This document shows, in pieces, positions 54,624 through 64,000 of a stretch of DNA of 64,000 nucleotides. The position numbers and the translations under genes are program-made. Within the stretch, counting starts at the first letter, position 1. Each line of letters begins with the position of its first letter. The notes under the pieces were generated by a model. It was not told where the DNA came from and did not search any database. It was given only the letters and a program-made list of their open reading frames with translations. This DNA is from Shinisaurus crocodilurus (lineage: Eukaryota > Chordata > Lepidosauria > Squamata > Shinisauridae). The stretch lies in contig CM037880.1 in the NCBI GenBank assembly GCA_021292165.1, positions 29,348,232-29,412,231 on the forward strand, read 5' to 3'.

Positions 54624-54800
54624 CAGGGGTGGGGAATCTATTTTGACCTGAAAGCCAGGATTCTATTGTTGAGAAGCTCTCAGGGGCCCACATTCCAATG
54701 GTAGGCAGAGCCAAAGACAAAAGCAGGCGAGGCCACAGACCCCCTCTCAATTTCACTGTTACCAATTTATAGCAGGAAGCATTTCTCCTCAGAAGTAAGC
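54624..54800. mobile_element. hAT-like non-autonomous element (GGGGAACC type)
   Basis: CAGGGGTGGGGAATCTATTT, CCCACATTCCAATGGTAGGC and CAGAGCCAAAGACAAAAGC follow the block order of the 7740 copy. The right end is not resolved. Confidence 0.6.
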
Positions 54801-54915
54801 AAGACATGCCTCTGCAAGAAGACAACCTTGGAGAACTGTTGCCAGTTAGGATAGAAATTCTGGGCCAGATGGATGGATCAATGACCTGACTCAGCATAAA
54901 GTAGCTTTGCATAGT
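54801..54915 (+). mobile_element. tRNA-SINE tail fragment (third family)
   Basis: CTGGGCCAGATGGATGGATC and GACTCAGCATAAAGTAGCTT match the tail of the 50465 SINE. The head is lost. Confidence 0.6.
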
Positions 54916-55403
54916 CAAGTTGACTGCTTAGGTTAGCACACAAGTTTAAACTGCAATGTAAATAGAGAAAATTGAAGCACTCATTGGAACATGCAAATTC
55001 AATACTAAAAATAAATAAATTCTGAGTTACTTGGACATATAAATGGAAAGAAACTGAAAGTATTGACCAGCAAGGTTAAAGCAAAAATTATATCAGATGA
55101 TCCCCAATACAGACAGGCAATAACCTGTTGAATTTTATATGCAGCCGCGGTGAATAAAGTTCCGTAGCTGATATATTCAGCATGCTTTCAGCAGGAAGCA
55201 AATCTTTGAATACAAAATTTAAAAAGGGGATGCAACAATTGCTACAGACAGAATAAAGTAGAGATGTGCAGGAAACACAAAGGGCAGTGTCCTATTCAGC
55301 ACTAGCGCTAATGCAAATTATGTTGCGTTGGCGTCAGCTACCTCTGCTGACACAACAGGTTTTCCAGGGAAACTCGTTGCATCAGCAAATGACATTGGTG
55401 ATG
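54916..55403. other. No recognised feature
   Basis: AT-rich unique sequence, no gene. Confidence 0.4.
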
Positions 55404-55411
55404 TGCTAGAG

Positions 55412-55546
55412 CAGTGTTCTCCAACCTTGGGCCCCCAGATGTTTTTGGCCTACAACTTCCAGCATGCCGCAGCCACCGTAGCTGCCTGGGGCATGCTGGG
55501 AGTTGTAGGCCAAAAATATCTGGGGGCCCAAGGTTGGAGAACACTG
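55412..55546. mobile_element. Palindromic hAT MITE (CAGTGTTCTCC family) with exact TSD
   Basis: 135 bp with ends CAGTGTTCTCCAACCTTGGG and GGTTGGAGAACACTG. Exact TSD TGCTAGAG at 55404-55411 and 55547-55554. The arms share GCCTACAACTTCCAGCATGC and GCATGCTGGGAGTTGTAGG. Confidence 0.94.
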
Positions 55547-55559
55547 TGCTAGAGGTAGC

Positions 55560-56433
55560 TTATGCTAGTGTAACATAATTTACATTAGAATTAGTGCTGA
55601 ATAAGATACTGCTCAAATACCCCGAGGGAAAAAAAATCTGTCCTATTCAGACTCTTTGCTTCCATAGAAATTCCTGGAATATTTTATCAGAGCAGTAACC
55701 ATCTGCTCTGAAATGTTTATCTTCAGGCAAATCTTAGAGACAGCTGAGGGATGTGCAGACACAGACACACACACCCTGAGTAATTTGATTAGGCTTATTA
55801 AAGTTCCTTTCCCATCCCTCAAAATTCCTCAGATGCTTTGCTTCAACAGGAACCTTCAAATTCACTTCAATATTTTGCTTTAGGCAAAATTCTCTGGGGT
55901 GGTAACTCTTTAAAAAGTACAGAAAGAATTCTCTCACACAGCAGTGTCCCCGTCACTATGAATTGGAGATTTACTATTCTAGTCTTGCCAGAATGTTTTA
56001 TATGAAGAGGATAGCAAGCCAGCAGGCCACAAAAGAGGCCCAGGAACATAGGAGACTGCTTATACTGGGTGCGTTCGCACCCCATGACAACCCACCCTGG
56101 CAATAAGCCACAGTGGGTGGGTTGTTCTGCAAACAACCCACGGTGCACCTGACAGATGATCAGGCTCACCGTGGGGTGTTCTCCCCCTCCCTCCCCCTCC
56201 TCCTCCCTTGGTCCTCCCATGGGTATCCCAGAGGACCATGTGGCAGGACCGACTTGTCCCCATTGTGATTGTAAGCTGATTTTGGCTTGCCGTGGCTTTT
56301 TGTCCCTTTACCCTCTTTTTTTTTGGAGATTGAGAAGTTGGCTTAACAGGTGGCTTTTGCGATCTCCATTTTGACAGCCACTGACAGCCCCTTCAAAGTG
56401 CCCAAGCAGCTCAGAGGGGCTGTCAGTAATTGG

Positions 56434-56435
<2 letters not shown>
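55560..56435. other. Unassigned; partial foldback near 56065-56180
   Basis: GGGTGCGTTCGCACCCCATG is followed by AACCCACC and GGTGGGTTGTT-type inverses, probably a decayed DNA element like 35085. No gene. Confidence 0.35.

Positions 56436-56477
<42 letters not shown>
56436..56477. repeat. (ATC)n microsatellite
   Basis: Fourteen ATC units. Confidence 0.95.
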
Positions 56478-56734
56478 GTGCACATAACGTGTAGCAAAAT
56501 TCTCATTTTATTTTTTTAGCTGCACTTGCACAGCTGTGCAGGAGCATAGTTGCATGAGTGCAGAAATGGGGACCCTTGGTTGGGCAATAATGTTTTTTTT
56601 TTCCTGCCGTCAGCTGTCAAAAGGCAAGTTGTCAAGGGAAAGCAAAGGTGCGAGATACCTTTGCTTGAGAAAGGGGGGTGTATATGTCCCAGTCAAAAAA
56701 ACCAACCCTATTGCCCTGTCAAAAAAACCCTTTT

Positions 56735-57547
56735 AAAGCACTGGAGCACTGGGCTGAAAACAACAGAATGAAATTTAATAAGGATAAATGCCAAGTGCTG
56801 CACCTCAGAAAAAGAAACCAAATGCACAGTTACAGGATGGGGGATACTTGGCTCAACAATACTACAAGCAATAAGGAACTTGGAATTGTTGTAGATCACA
56901 AGCTGAATATGAGCCAGCAATGTGATGTGGCTGCAAAAAAGGCAAATGCTGTTTTGGGCCGCATTAGAAGTATAGCTTCCAAATCACGTGAAGTATTAGT
57001 TCCCCTCTACTCAGCACTGGTTAGGCCTCATCTTGAGTGCTGCGTCCAGTTCTGGGCACCACACTTTAAGAAGGATGTAGACAAACTGGAAAGGGTTCAG
57101 AGGAGGGCAACAGAGATGATCAGGAGACTGGAAACAAAGCCCTATGAGAAGAAAAGAACTGGGCATGTTTAGCCTTCAGAAGAGAAGACTGAGGGGAGAT
57201 ATGATAGCACTCTTCCAGTACGTACTTGAAAGGTTGTCACACAGAGGAGGGCCGATTTCTCCATGACCATCCCAGAGTACAGGACACCGAATAATGGGCT
57301 CAAGTTACAGGAAGCCAGCCCAGATTCCTCCTGGACATCAGGAAAAATTTCCTGACTGTCAGAGCAATAAGACAATGGAACCAACTACCTAGGGAGATGA
57401 TGGGCTCTCCCACTCTGGAGGCGTTCAAGGTGCAGCTGGACAGACATCTGTCAGGGATGCTTTGACCTGGATTCCTGCATTGAGCAGGGGGTTGGACTCG
57501 ATGGCCTTGTAGGCCCCTTCCAACTCTACTTTTCTATGATTCTATGA
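56735..57547 (+). mobile_element. CR1 LINE 3' portion
   Basis: Frame reads EHWAENNRMKFNKDKCQVLH, LGIVVDHKLNMSQQCDVAAK, VLVPLYSALVRPHLECCVQF and RRATEMIRRLE. This is the post-palm part of CR1 ORF2 and matches the copy at 15.4-15.9 kb. A 7-codon-scale deletion near PYEKKRTGHV breaks the frame. The 3' end has the complete terminal (ATTCTATG)n repeat. The palm with FADD is missing. Confidence 0.92.
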
Positions 57548-57549
57548 TT

Positions 57550-57622
57550 CATTCTTACCTGAAGATGCCAGGGACTGAACCTGCCAAGCAGCTGCTCTAT
57601 CACTGAGCCACAGCCTCTCCCA
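57550..57622 (-). mobile_element. tRNA-SINE head fragment (third family)
   Basis: GATGCCAGGGACTGAACCTG and CTATCACTGAGCCACAGCC are the inverse of the tRNA-like head. Confidence 0.65.
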
Positions 57623-57625
57623 CAC

Positions 57626-57725
57626 CAGGTGATGTGGTGCAGTGGTTAGAGTGGTGGACTGGGATTGGGGAGATCTCGACTGAAATCCCTACTTGGCCAT
57701 GATGGTTGTTTGATGACCTGAGCAG
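57626..57725 (+). mobile_element. tRNA-SINE head fragment (same family as 8194)
   Basis: GATGTGGTGCAGTGGTTAGA, GTGGTGGACTGGGATT and CTTGGCCATGATGG match the SINE head. The tail is missing. Confidence 0.7.
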
Positions 57726-57811
57726 CACACTCCTAGCATGTTTCAATATTAAGCATTTCCTAACTATCTTGATAGGGAACTCAAATGGCAAAATTAAAAT
57801 AAAACCTTGTA

Positions 57812-57907
57812 CAGTGCAATTCTATATATGTCTACCCAGAGGTAAGTCCCACTGAGTTAAATGAAGCTTACTCCCAAGAAACATGCATGATCGGATTGCA
57901 GCCCAAG
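57812..57907. mobile_element. AGTAAGTCCCA palindromic MITE
   Basis: GTGCAATTCTATATATGTCT, GAGGTAAGTCCCACTGAG and the inverse CATGCATGATCGGATTGCAG. Confidence 0.7.
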
Positions 57908-58128
57908 ATGATCATTTTCTCTCCGCCAAATTTTCCTGGTGAACTGCCTGGTCAACATCCAGAGCTAATTCACAAGGGTTTTGTGTGGAGACGCCAATGA
58001 GACGGTGCTTTAAAGGCTCTATCAGTCATAGCCAGCCCTGCCGTTAGGCAGGATGAGGCAGCTCATGTCAGGTGGCAGATTTGGGGGATACCATTAAAAA
58101 GGGCTGCAACTTGCCAACTATTTAGTTG

Positions 58129-58170
<42 letters not shown>

Positions 58171-59077
58171 TTAACCACTCTGTGGGGCAGCATTTGGATT
58201 TTCTACCAAAGGCTCCAAAATGACTTGGGCCATCTCTTATGTCAATTTAAAACACAGTATTCTGAGATGGATTTAATGAAAAGGCATTGAATGAAGAATT
58301 GCCATCCTTTCTTCAAATCTACTTCTGCTTTCCTGTCATTTGGCTTTCCCTTGGATCTGGCTAGATGCCTTCAAATGAAAGGTTAACAGTGACATTTATG
58401 GTCACCCATTTTGTTTATGAATATGTAACTGCATAAAAACGAAACCATCTCATTTCCCCATCCACTGTACAGCACAAATGGTCCCGCACAACCTATTTTT
58501 CTATAAGGGAAGGCGCATGTTTTATAATCGCCATTCCCAGATGTGATGATAATAGGTTTGATAACCTTTTAGCAGATGCCTTGAAAAGAGCTCAAAGCAT
58601 CTTCATTACACAAGGGAGAGGCTTCAATGGGTGAACATACCAATATGGATTAAAATGGTTCAATTAACGGTCCCTTTCCCAACACTGCTGACTAGAGGAG
58701 TGTTTTGTACATAGCAACTCTCGCATAATAGAATTTCCCACCAGCTCCTCGTGTCATTCTGTGATTTTCAGCTCCATCTTCCATTATGAGACCATTGCTA
58801 TGGAATTAAAATCCACACAGACCCGGGTTTTTCATGAGAACACAATCAAAGAATAGCTTCCCCCCACTGCCTCTCTTTTAGTCAGTCAAGCTTTCCTTTC
58901 TGATGAAATATAAACATTCAGAAACTTATCCCAAATTTAGGAACCCTCAGTTTGCAGAAACCCACCATATATACTAATAGCAAACTCATTTGTATGGACT
59001 CTTACGTAGCCAAAATGGCATCACCCATGCACAAAAGGGAGGTATCAGCAGGTCTGGAGGAACCCTATAGTTTGCAG
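57908..59077. other. Mostly unique sequence; hAT-like scrap near 58028-58095
   Basis: AGCCAGCCCTGCCGTTAGGC belongs to the CAGGGCCAGCCC family. From 58200 to 59040 I see no repeat or gene. The sequence is AT-rich and could hold conserved elements. Confidence 0.4.
58130..58172. repeat. (ATT)n microsatellite
   Basis: Fourteen trinucleotide units. Confidence 0.95.
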
Positions 59078-59101
59078 AACAACAACAACAACAACAACAA
59101 C
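59078..59101. repeat. (AAC)n microsatellite
   Basis: Eight perfect AAC units. Confidence 0.95.
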
Positions 59102-59189
59102 TTTAGAGAAAATTAAGGAGTGGAACACAACACAGTCCAGTGAGCATGCTCTGTGGTATGCAGTGCTGACTGACTGCTGAGGGCAAGGA

Positions 59190-59320
59190 GGGTGCGGAAT
59201 GGAAAAACAAGAGGGGAATGGAATGGAGTATCCTGGAAGAAGGCATGGGTGGCTGGAACCCTAAACAGGAACACTCCACAATGCAACATTTTGTTGCAGG
59301 TTCCACTTGTCTGATCATGT
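59190..59320. mobile_element. Unnamed repeat, second copy of 19420-19600
   Basis: AGAGGGGAATGGAATGGAGT then ATCCTGGAAGAAGGCATG and AACAGGAACACTCCACA align in order with the 19.4-kb copy. Confidence 0.6.
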
Positions 59321-60354
59321 TTGTAACAATGGAAAGAAGATTCTAGAAGGTACACAGAAAACGTACTGAACCAAGTCAATACTTAACGTCTCCCACCCCT
59401 TGTAACTAATGACATAATTTATGATCTCTTGGGTTTATAATTTAGTCATACTTTTATTTGGGACATTAGACAATCCTTTCTTTGGTGATTTTTAAAACCT
59501 GTGCTAAGGTCACATGGGGCTGTTGGAACAGAAGAAGGCATGAGACTGCTGTTTTGTACAAATTGTTGACAGACTCTGCAGATTAAACTTGTGTTTTATG
59601 CCAGATCTCATTCTGTGGTTTATGTTCATGGACCCAAAATAATTGCACTTCAGCCTCTGAAAAAGTGAAGTCATATTATTGCATCAATATGGGTATGTCC
59701 TGCTAAACATTCCAGCATAAAAGGTCACAATGCCTTTGGCGTGAGATGCTTTGACCCTCTGTTGACCATTTAGGGTACCACTTTAGATGACGGTGTGGGG
59801 AGAAAAGAAGAAAGATTACGCAGTTGGAAAGGGAAAGGATTCTTGGATATATTCAGGGCCAAATTACAAATGTTTAAGGGCATTAGTTGTTACTTTATAT
59901 TATAATTAATGACTATAGCAACATATACAATGTAGAACAGATGTCAACTTCCCTTTTACTTGTACTTTTTAAGCAAAGGGATTTATGCCCGTGGAAATCG
60001 TGTCTAATAAATAGGTCTATTTAGTTGTTAGTCAGTACAGTAACACTAGTGTAGAATGGGATGAGGAACCTTATTTTCTGTCTGAGGACCAAATTCCCTC
60101 AGGGGTATTATGTCAGGGACTGAATGCTGATGGTCAGCAGTGGCACAAGAAGTCCTACCACCTGAGGTGGAAGGTCGTGTGCTGCCACCCCACCTCCCAT
60201 CTCTTGCTCTGAGGACTAGAGTGAGAGATCCATGGGGCAGCTGTTCCAGGGAGCCCCACTGGCCACTCTTCTGCTGCAACAGGAGAACAGGGCCAGTGAG
60301 GCAGCAGCAGGCCTTCCTGGCTGGAGGGGTCTCGAGGGGAGAGGAGATAGGAAT
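59321..60354. other. Unassigned; no gene
   Basis: Unique AT-rich sequence to about 60120. 60135-60200 carries a decayed CCACCTGAGGTGG block of the CAGGGCCAGCCC family. No intact ORF. Confidence 0.4.
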
Positions 60355-60503
60355 CATTGAGTTGGGACATTTAGGCCATTGAGTCCAACCACCTGCTCAG
60401 TGCAGGAATCCCGTTTAAAACATCCCTGACAGATGGCTGTCTTGTCTCTGCTTGAATACCTCCAGCGACTGAGAGCCTACCACCTCTCTGGGCAGTTGGT
60501 TCC

Positions 60504-61270
60504 TGTGAAGGATCACTAGCAGGATCCTTTGCGTGAGTTCGGCGCTTAACAGGTTAACCGGCACTGAGTTACAGCCCGTACGAGCGCTGGCGACCACCTG
60601 CGAGGCTTTCGTGTACAAGAGGAAACCGCAGCCCTTTAAATGACCAAATAAGGCTTTTATTTGTTTATACAAAACACAGAACGGAACTAACAGCTCTCCA
60701 GGAATACTACAATGTCAACACAACCTTAGTTGACCCCCTGCGTTACTCAATGAACAGGCTCCTAGACTAGCGGATTGAATCTGGTCAATTACCTCAGATC
60801 AGAGACTCTACGCCTAGTCAGTTTCAGCCTGGCTCCGGGTCGGCCGATCTGGGGATGAGACTGGCTTATTCGGGCTGCTGCTTGAAGGACGAAGCTGGCC
60901 CCGATGTACCCTGGTTCCCAACAACCCTTTACCGGAAGGGAGAGGGGTTTTCTACCCCAGAGTTCCCGCTCTCCTCACCCTCCAGGTCAGGTGGGGCTTA
61001 TGCCTGCCCCTTCGTTTCAGGTGGGCTTATTCCTGCCCGGGAAGAAGGTGACGTACTGGTACTTTACAGCTCTTTGAGACTGCCCTGATAGTTTGATGGT
61101 CCTTGATGGTCCTTCCTGGGTTTTTGTGGATCTCCACCGAGACTCTTCTTTGTTGGGGGATGACGACCTGTCTGGCTGCTTTTACTGTGACTTCATCCCT
61201 CCTCCCTTGCCCCCTCCCTTAGGGGAAGACTGTGTGTGTGTGTACAGACTTGTGTTGGGCTTTCTCCACA
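60504..61270 (-). mobile_element. Solo LTR in CR1 with 5-bp TSD
   Basis: 767 bp bounded by TGTGAAGG and CTCCACA, flanked by GTTCC at 60499-60503 and 61271-61275. CR1 reads GCAGTTGGTTCCATTGTC without it, so both boundaries are confirmed. On the minus strand an AATAAA polyadenylation signal lies at 60661-60656, which sets the orientation. No internal retroviral genes. The family is unknown. Confidence 0.85.
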
Positions 61271-61672
61271 GTTCCATTGTCTAACTGCTCTGACCACTAG
61301 GAATTGTTTCCTGATGTTCAACCAAAATCTGCCTTCTAGTAATTTAAGCAAGAACAGGTTGTGGCCCTCTTCTGTGATGACCATTTAAGTACTTGAAAAG
61401 TGCTGTCAAAGCTCCCATCTCAGTCTTCTCTTCTCAAGGCTAAATATACTCAGTTCCTTCAATCTTTCCTCGTAGGACTTAGTTTCTAGTCCCCTGATCA
61501 TCTTTGTTGCCTTCCTCTGAACTCATTCCAATTTATCTGAAATCTTCTTAAAGTGTGGTGTCCAGGTCTGGACACAGTATTCAAGGTGAGGTCTGACCAG
61601 CTCAGACCAGCTATTACTTCCCATGTTTTTGAAACTATACTTCTACTGACGCAACCTAAAATTGCATTTACC

Positions 61673-61784
61673 TTTTTTGGGATGGACGGGAGAAGCCATC
61701 TTTCTCACTGACGCACTATTGTGGATCACTTGTGTGATATGGTATTCGGCAGCTCACTGGTTCCATCACACTGGTTCCATCACA
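61673..61784. repeat. Left arm of an inverted repeat pair, inserted in CR1
   Basis: About 91 bases (TTTTGGGATGGACGGGAG ... CAGCTCACTGGTTC) match 62371-62461 in reverse. In CR1 this replaces the junction between TTTACCTTTTTT and CAGCCACATC, so it is foreign. It ends with a doubled CTGGTTCCATCACA. Confidence 0.8.
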
Positions 61785-61941
61785 CAGCCACATCACATTG
61801 CTGTCTCATATTCAGCTTGTGATTGACTACAACTCCAAGACCTTTTCACACTTACTATTGCCAAGCGGAGTATCCCCATCTTATACCTGTGTATTTGATT
61901 CACCCCGCCTAATGGGAGGGCTGTCCTGCCGATGCTCAGCA

Positions 61942-61965
61942 GACACACACACACACACACACACA
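61942..61965. repeat. (AC)n microsatellite
   Basis: Perfect AC run. Confidence 0.9.
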
Positions 61966-62025
61966 ACCACAACCTTCTCTCCCTCCCTCCCTGAGACACC
62001 CCCTTCTATCTCTCTCTTACTTACT

Positions 62026-62110
62026 TATTATTATTTAAGTGCTTATCCAGCACACAGGGTAGCTAACATCAATTTAAATCAATAATGAAATATAATAAAA
62101 TGTCAAGAGA
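62026..62110 (-). mobile_element. L2-like tail scrap
   Basis: Antisense AT-rich tail with TTATTATTTAAGTGCTTATC. Weak. Confidence 0.3.
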
Positions 62111-62370
62111 GGAAAAAACCACAATAAAAATAGACAGATGCAGCAGATAAAACAGAGACATCAAACTTACCCATCTGATAAAACAAATGACTGCCTGAAT
62201 AAAAATGTTTTTGTCATACAGCAACAGCTCTTCCTCTCCATCCTGCAGGCTGCCAGATTGCTCTTGCCTGAGCACTGCAGATGTCTCTTGAAATTAGGCT
62301 GAGTGCTACATGAAAGTAGTCAAAGGGCCACAGGCAATTCTAGGGCCACAGGTTGTCCATCCCTGGTGTA

Positions 62371-62461
62371 GAACCAGTGAGCTGCCGAATACCATATCAC
62401 AAGTGATCCACAATAGTGCGTCAGTGAGAAAGATGGCCTCTCCCGTCCATCCCAAAATGAT
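62371..62461. repeat. Right arm of the inverted repeat pair
   Basis: GAACCAGTGAGCTGCCGAAT through CTCCCGTCCATCCCAAAA, about 600 bases from the left arm. The identity of the parent element is unknown. The 74-codon minus frame across it has no domain. Confidence 0.8.
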
Positions 62462-62939
62462 CTTGCTTGTGGGGAGGAGGATGTCTTCCAGAAGACAGTT
62501 GCATAGGACAACCAGGACTACGGAGGGCAAATAGGAGGCCCAGTTAAAAGCAGGTTACACCAACTCAACCACAAGAACACTAACCGTGGAAAACTAGCAA
62601 TTTGAACTGCGCACACAGTGCTGCTCAGGCGTCTGTCAGCTCTTTGGATAGGGCAGGCAAACAACATGGCGTGGGCTGCAGCTATATGTCATTTATAGTG
62701 GGCTGAAAGCAAGAAGCTGAATAAGCACTACCCAATCGTAAGAAGTGGAGCTCAGGGCAAAGATCCCAACATCAGCACCACGACTGTATGCCTGTAAACT
62801 CAAAGCATCTGTGACTGTTTGGTTCAAAACTTTCCCAAAGCATTTTGATGCCTGAGGTGGAAAATTCAAATATGACACTCCCCCCACCCCTACAAAGTAA
62901 AAATATTTAAATTAAATGATAACTTGCTACCCTTGAATG

Positions 62940-63704
62940 CTACCCCAAAAATAAAATGCTACCCAAAAAGAGAGTGAAGTCCAAGGCTTGATTCAGTGCT
63001 TGCTCCAAGGAATCCACAAGAAGCCAGTCATCCAGGTATGGATAGACCTGAATGCCCCAGGATTGAAGGTGGGCGCAGACGACTGCTACGCACTTTGTGA
63101 AGACCCAGGAAGCGGTGGACAGTCCGAACAGAAGCACTGTGAACTGGAATATGTTTTGTCCAATGCAGAACCAAAGGAAGTGTTGACTGTCGGGATGGAT
63201 GTCGATGTGGAAATAGGCATCCCGAAGATAGATCGACGCAAACCATTCTCCCTAGCAGAGTAGCGGAAAGATCAACTGGAGCGTAGTCATCTGGAATTTC
63301 TTTGGGGTGAAGATGTTGACACTTTGCAGGTCCAGGATTGGTCCGAGCCCTCCATCTTTCTTCGGCACCATGAAGTATCGAGAGTAGAGGCCCTCCTGGT
63401 GTTGAGCAGGTGGAACTCTCTGGATAGCTCCCTTCTGTAGCTTAGAAGTGATCTCTTCCAGCAGAAGGCTGAGAAGACTGCGTGGTCTGGATGCCAAGAA
63501 AAGGAGGGAGGGTGTTGAACTCGATCCTGTACCCATGCTGGATGATCTTGAGGGAACTGAAGGAATAGGTGGGAACCCGCTAGGAGCATGCACAGTAGGA
63601 CAGTGGGGGAAGGGTTCCCGCCTAAAACACCTCAGCTTTAGAAATTTCCCGAAAGAGGCCTCACTGCAGGAGCAGAGCCCATGTGTGAGATGCACAGTGA
63701 CCAC
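62940..63704 (-). mobile_element. DIRS-like retroelement reverse transcriptase fragment
   Basis: In three minus frames from high to low coordinates: LYSRYFMVPKKDGGLGPILD, LQSVNIFTPKKFQMTTL, then LLFGLSTASWVFTKCVAVVC and VYPYLDDWLLVDS. The LDLxxxN, FGLxxAPxxF and YLDDWLL motifs are diagnostic of the DIRS/Ngaro branch. At least two frameshifts. No tyrosine recombinase or RNase H is visible in the window. Inactive fragment. Confidence 0.85.
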
Positions 63705-64000
63705 GAAGAAATTACAGTATTCTTTCCACTTAGATCAGCCATCTTGTTCCACCATTTTCCAAAGAGGAAAGCAAAACAAACCTGCTTTTTACAGAGACAG
63801 CCATGCGGTTTTATCTAGGCCACCGACTGTTGTTTTATTACTTCAGTCCTAATGAGTGACTTGATCTGTTCGCTGAACTACAATTTAATTGGTAAATATT
63901 CCCTTGTCAAGAAAAGGAGCAACAGTACACACCTATAATGTGGTTGGGTATCAGTGACTATGCAGGCTCAGGCGGCTACTCCGGATTGAGGACTAAGTGG
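63705..64000. other. No recognised feature
   Basis: End of window. Could include more 5' DIRS sequence, but I see no motif. Confidence 0.4.

Larger units (their letters stand above)
60355..61905 (-). mobile_element. CR1 LINE 3' half, split by a solo LTR and a 105-bp segment
   Basis: Antisense CR1 3' region: TTTAGGCCATTGAGTCCAAC at the 3' end, then after the LTR TGTCTAACTGCTCTGACCAC and CAATCTTTCCTCGTAGGACT, the inverse of the ERLKEL region. It continues at 61785 with CAGCCACATCACATTGCTGT. Frames are broken. The copy gives the empty-site sequence for the LTR. Confidence 0.87.

Noticed and set aside
62306..62530. Transposase-like minus ORF over the inverted repeat
   Set aside because: 74 codons without a catalytic motif. 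Not enough to assign a function.

Overview
The window looks like non-coding DNA from a squamate reptile (lizard or snake). I found no intact host gene. Long coding-looking stretches are all explained by transposable elements (TEs). The squamate assignment rests on the repeat mix: CR1 and L2 LINEs as the main retroelements, an L1 3' end, a DIRS-like reverse transcriptase, tRNA- and 5S rRNA-derived SINEs, and many short palindromic hAT-type elements. The organism call is an inference from repeat style.

Layout. 1-8.4 kb: palindromic MITEs, one TA-flanked mariner-type MITE and one complete tRNA-SINE with a target-site duplication (TSD). 8.7-16.1 kb: two L2 pieces, a 5S-derived SINE, an L1 3' end and a CR1 reverse-transcriptase fragment. 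16.8-25.1 kb: several hAT-type elements (two with exact 8-bp TSDs) and a tRNA-SINE split by a young LINE 3' end. 26.2-31.1 kb: a CR1 copy with remnants of its ORF1 esterase and ORF2, split by a mariner MITE, then a second CR1 split by a 593-bp hAT element. 35.5-36.8 kb: a Helitron-like 5' end followed by octamer-bearing repeats, a 40-bp tandem repeat and long microsatellites. 40.5-45.4 kb: the best nested block, an L2 on the minus strand interrupted by a tRNA-SINE and by a nearly open LINE that ends in a C2H2 zinc finger. 47.7-55.6 kb: a Tigger-like MITE, a 568-bp hAT element with an exact TSD, a solo LTR with a 4-bp TSD, an L2 3' end and more MITEs. 56.7-64 kb: CR1, a second solo LTR inserted in CR1 with a 5-bp TSD, an unexplained inverted repeat pair, and a DIRS-like fragment.

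How the parts relate. The non-autonomous elements sit beside likely partners. The 5S-SINE tail matches the local CR1 3' ends. The main tRNA-SINE tail resembles local L2 3' ends. The third SINE has a tail like another CR1 subfamily. Several palindromic MITE families have different termini but share one core, related to the ACTACAACTCCCAGCATGC motif known for ZNF143/THAP11 binding. That modular core is the most interesting signal here. Stretches with no recognised repeat are AT-rich and could hold conserved non-coding elements, which cannot be judged from one sequence.
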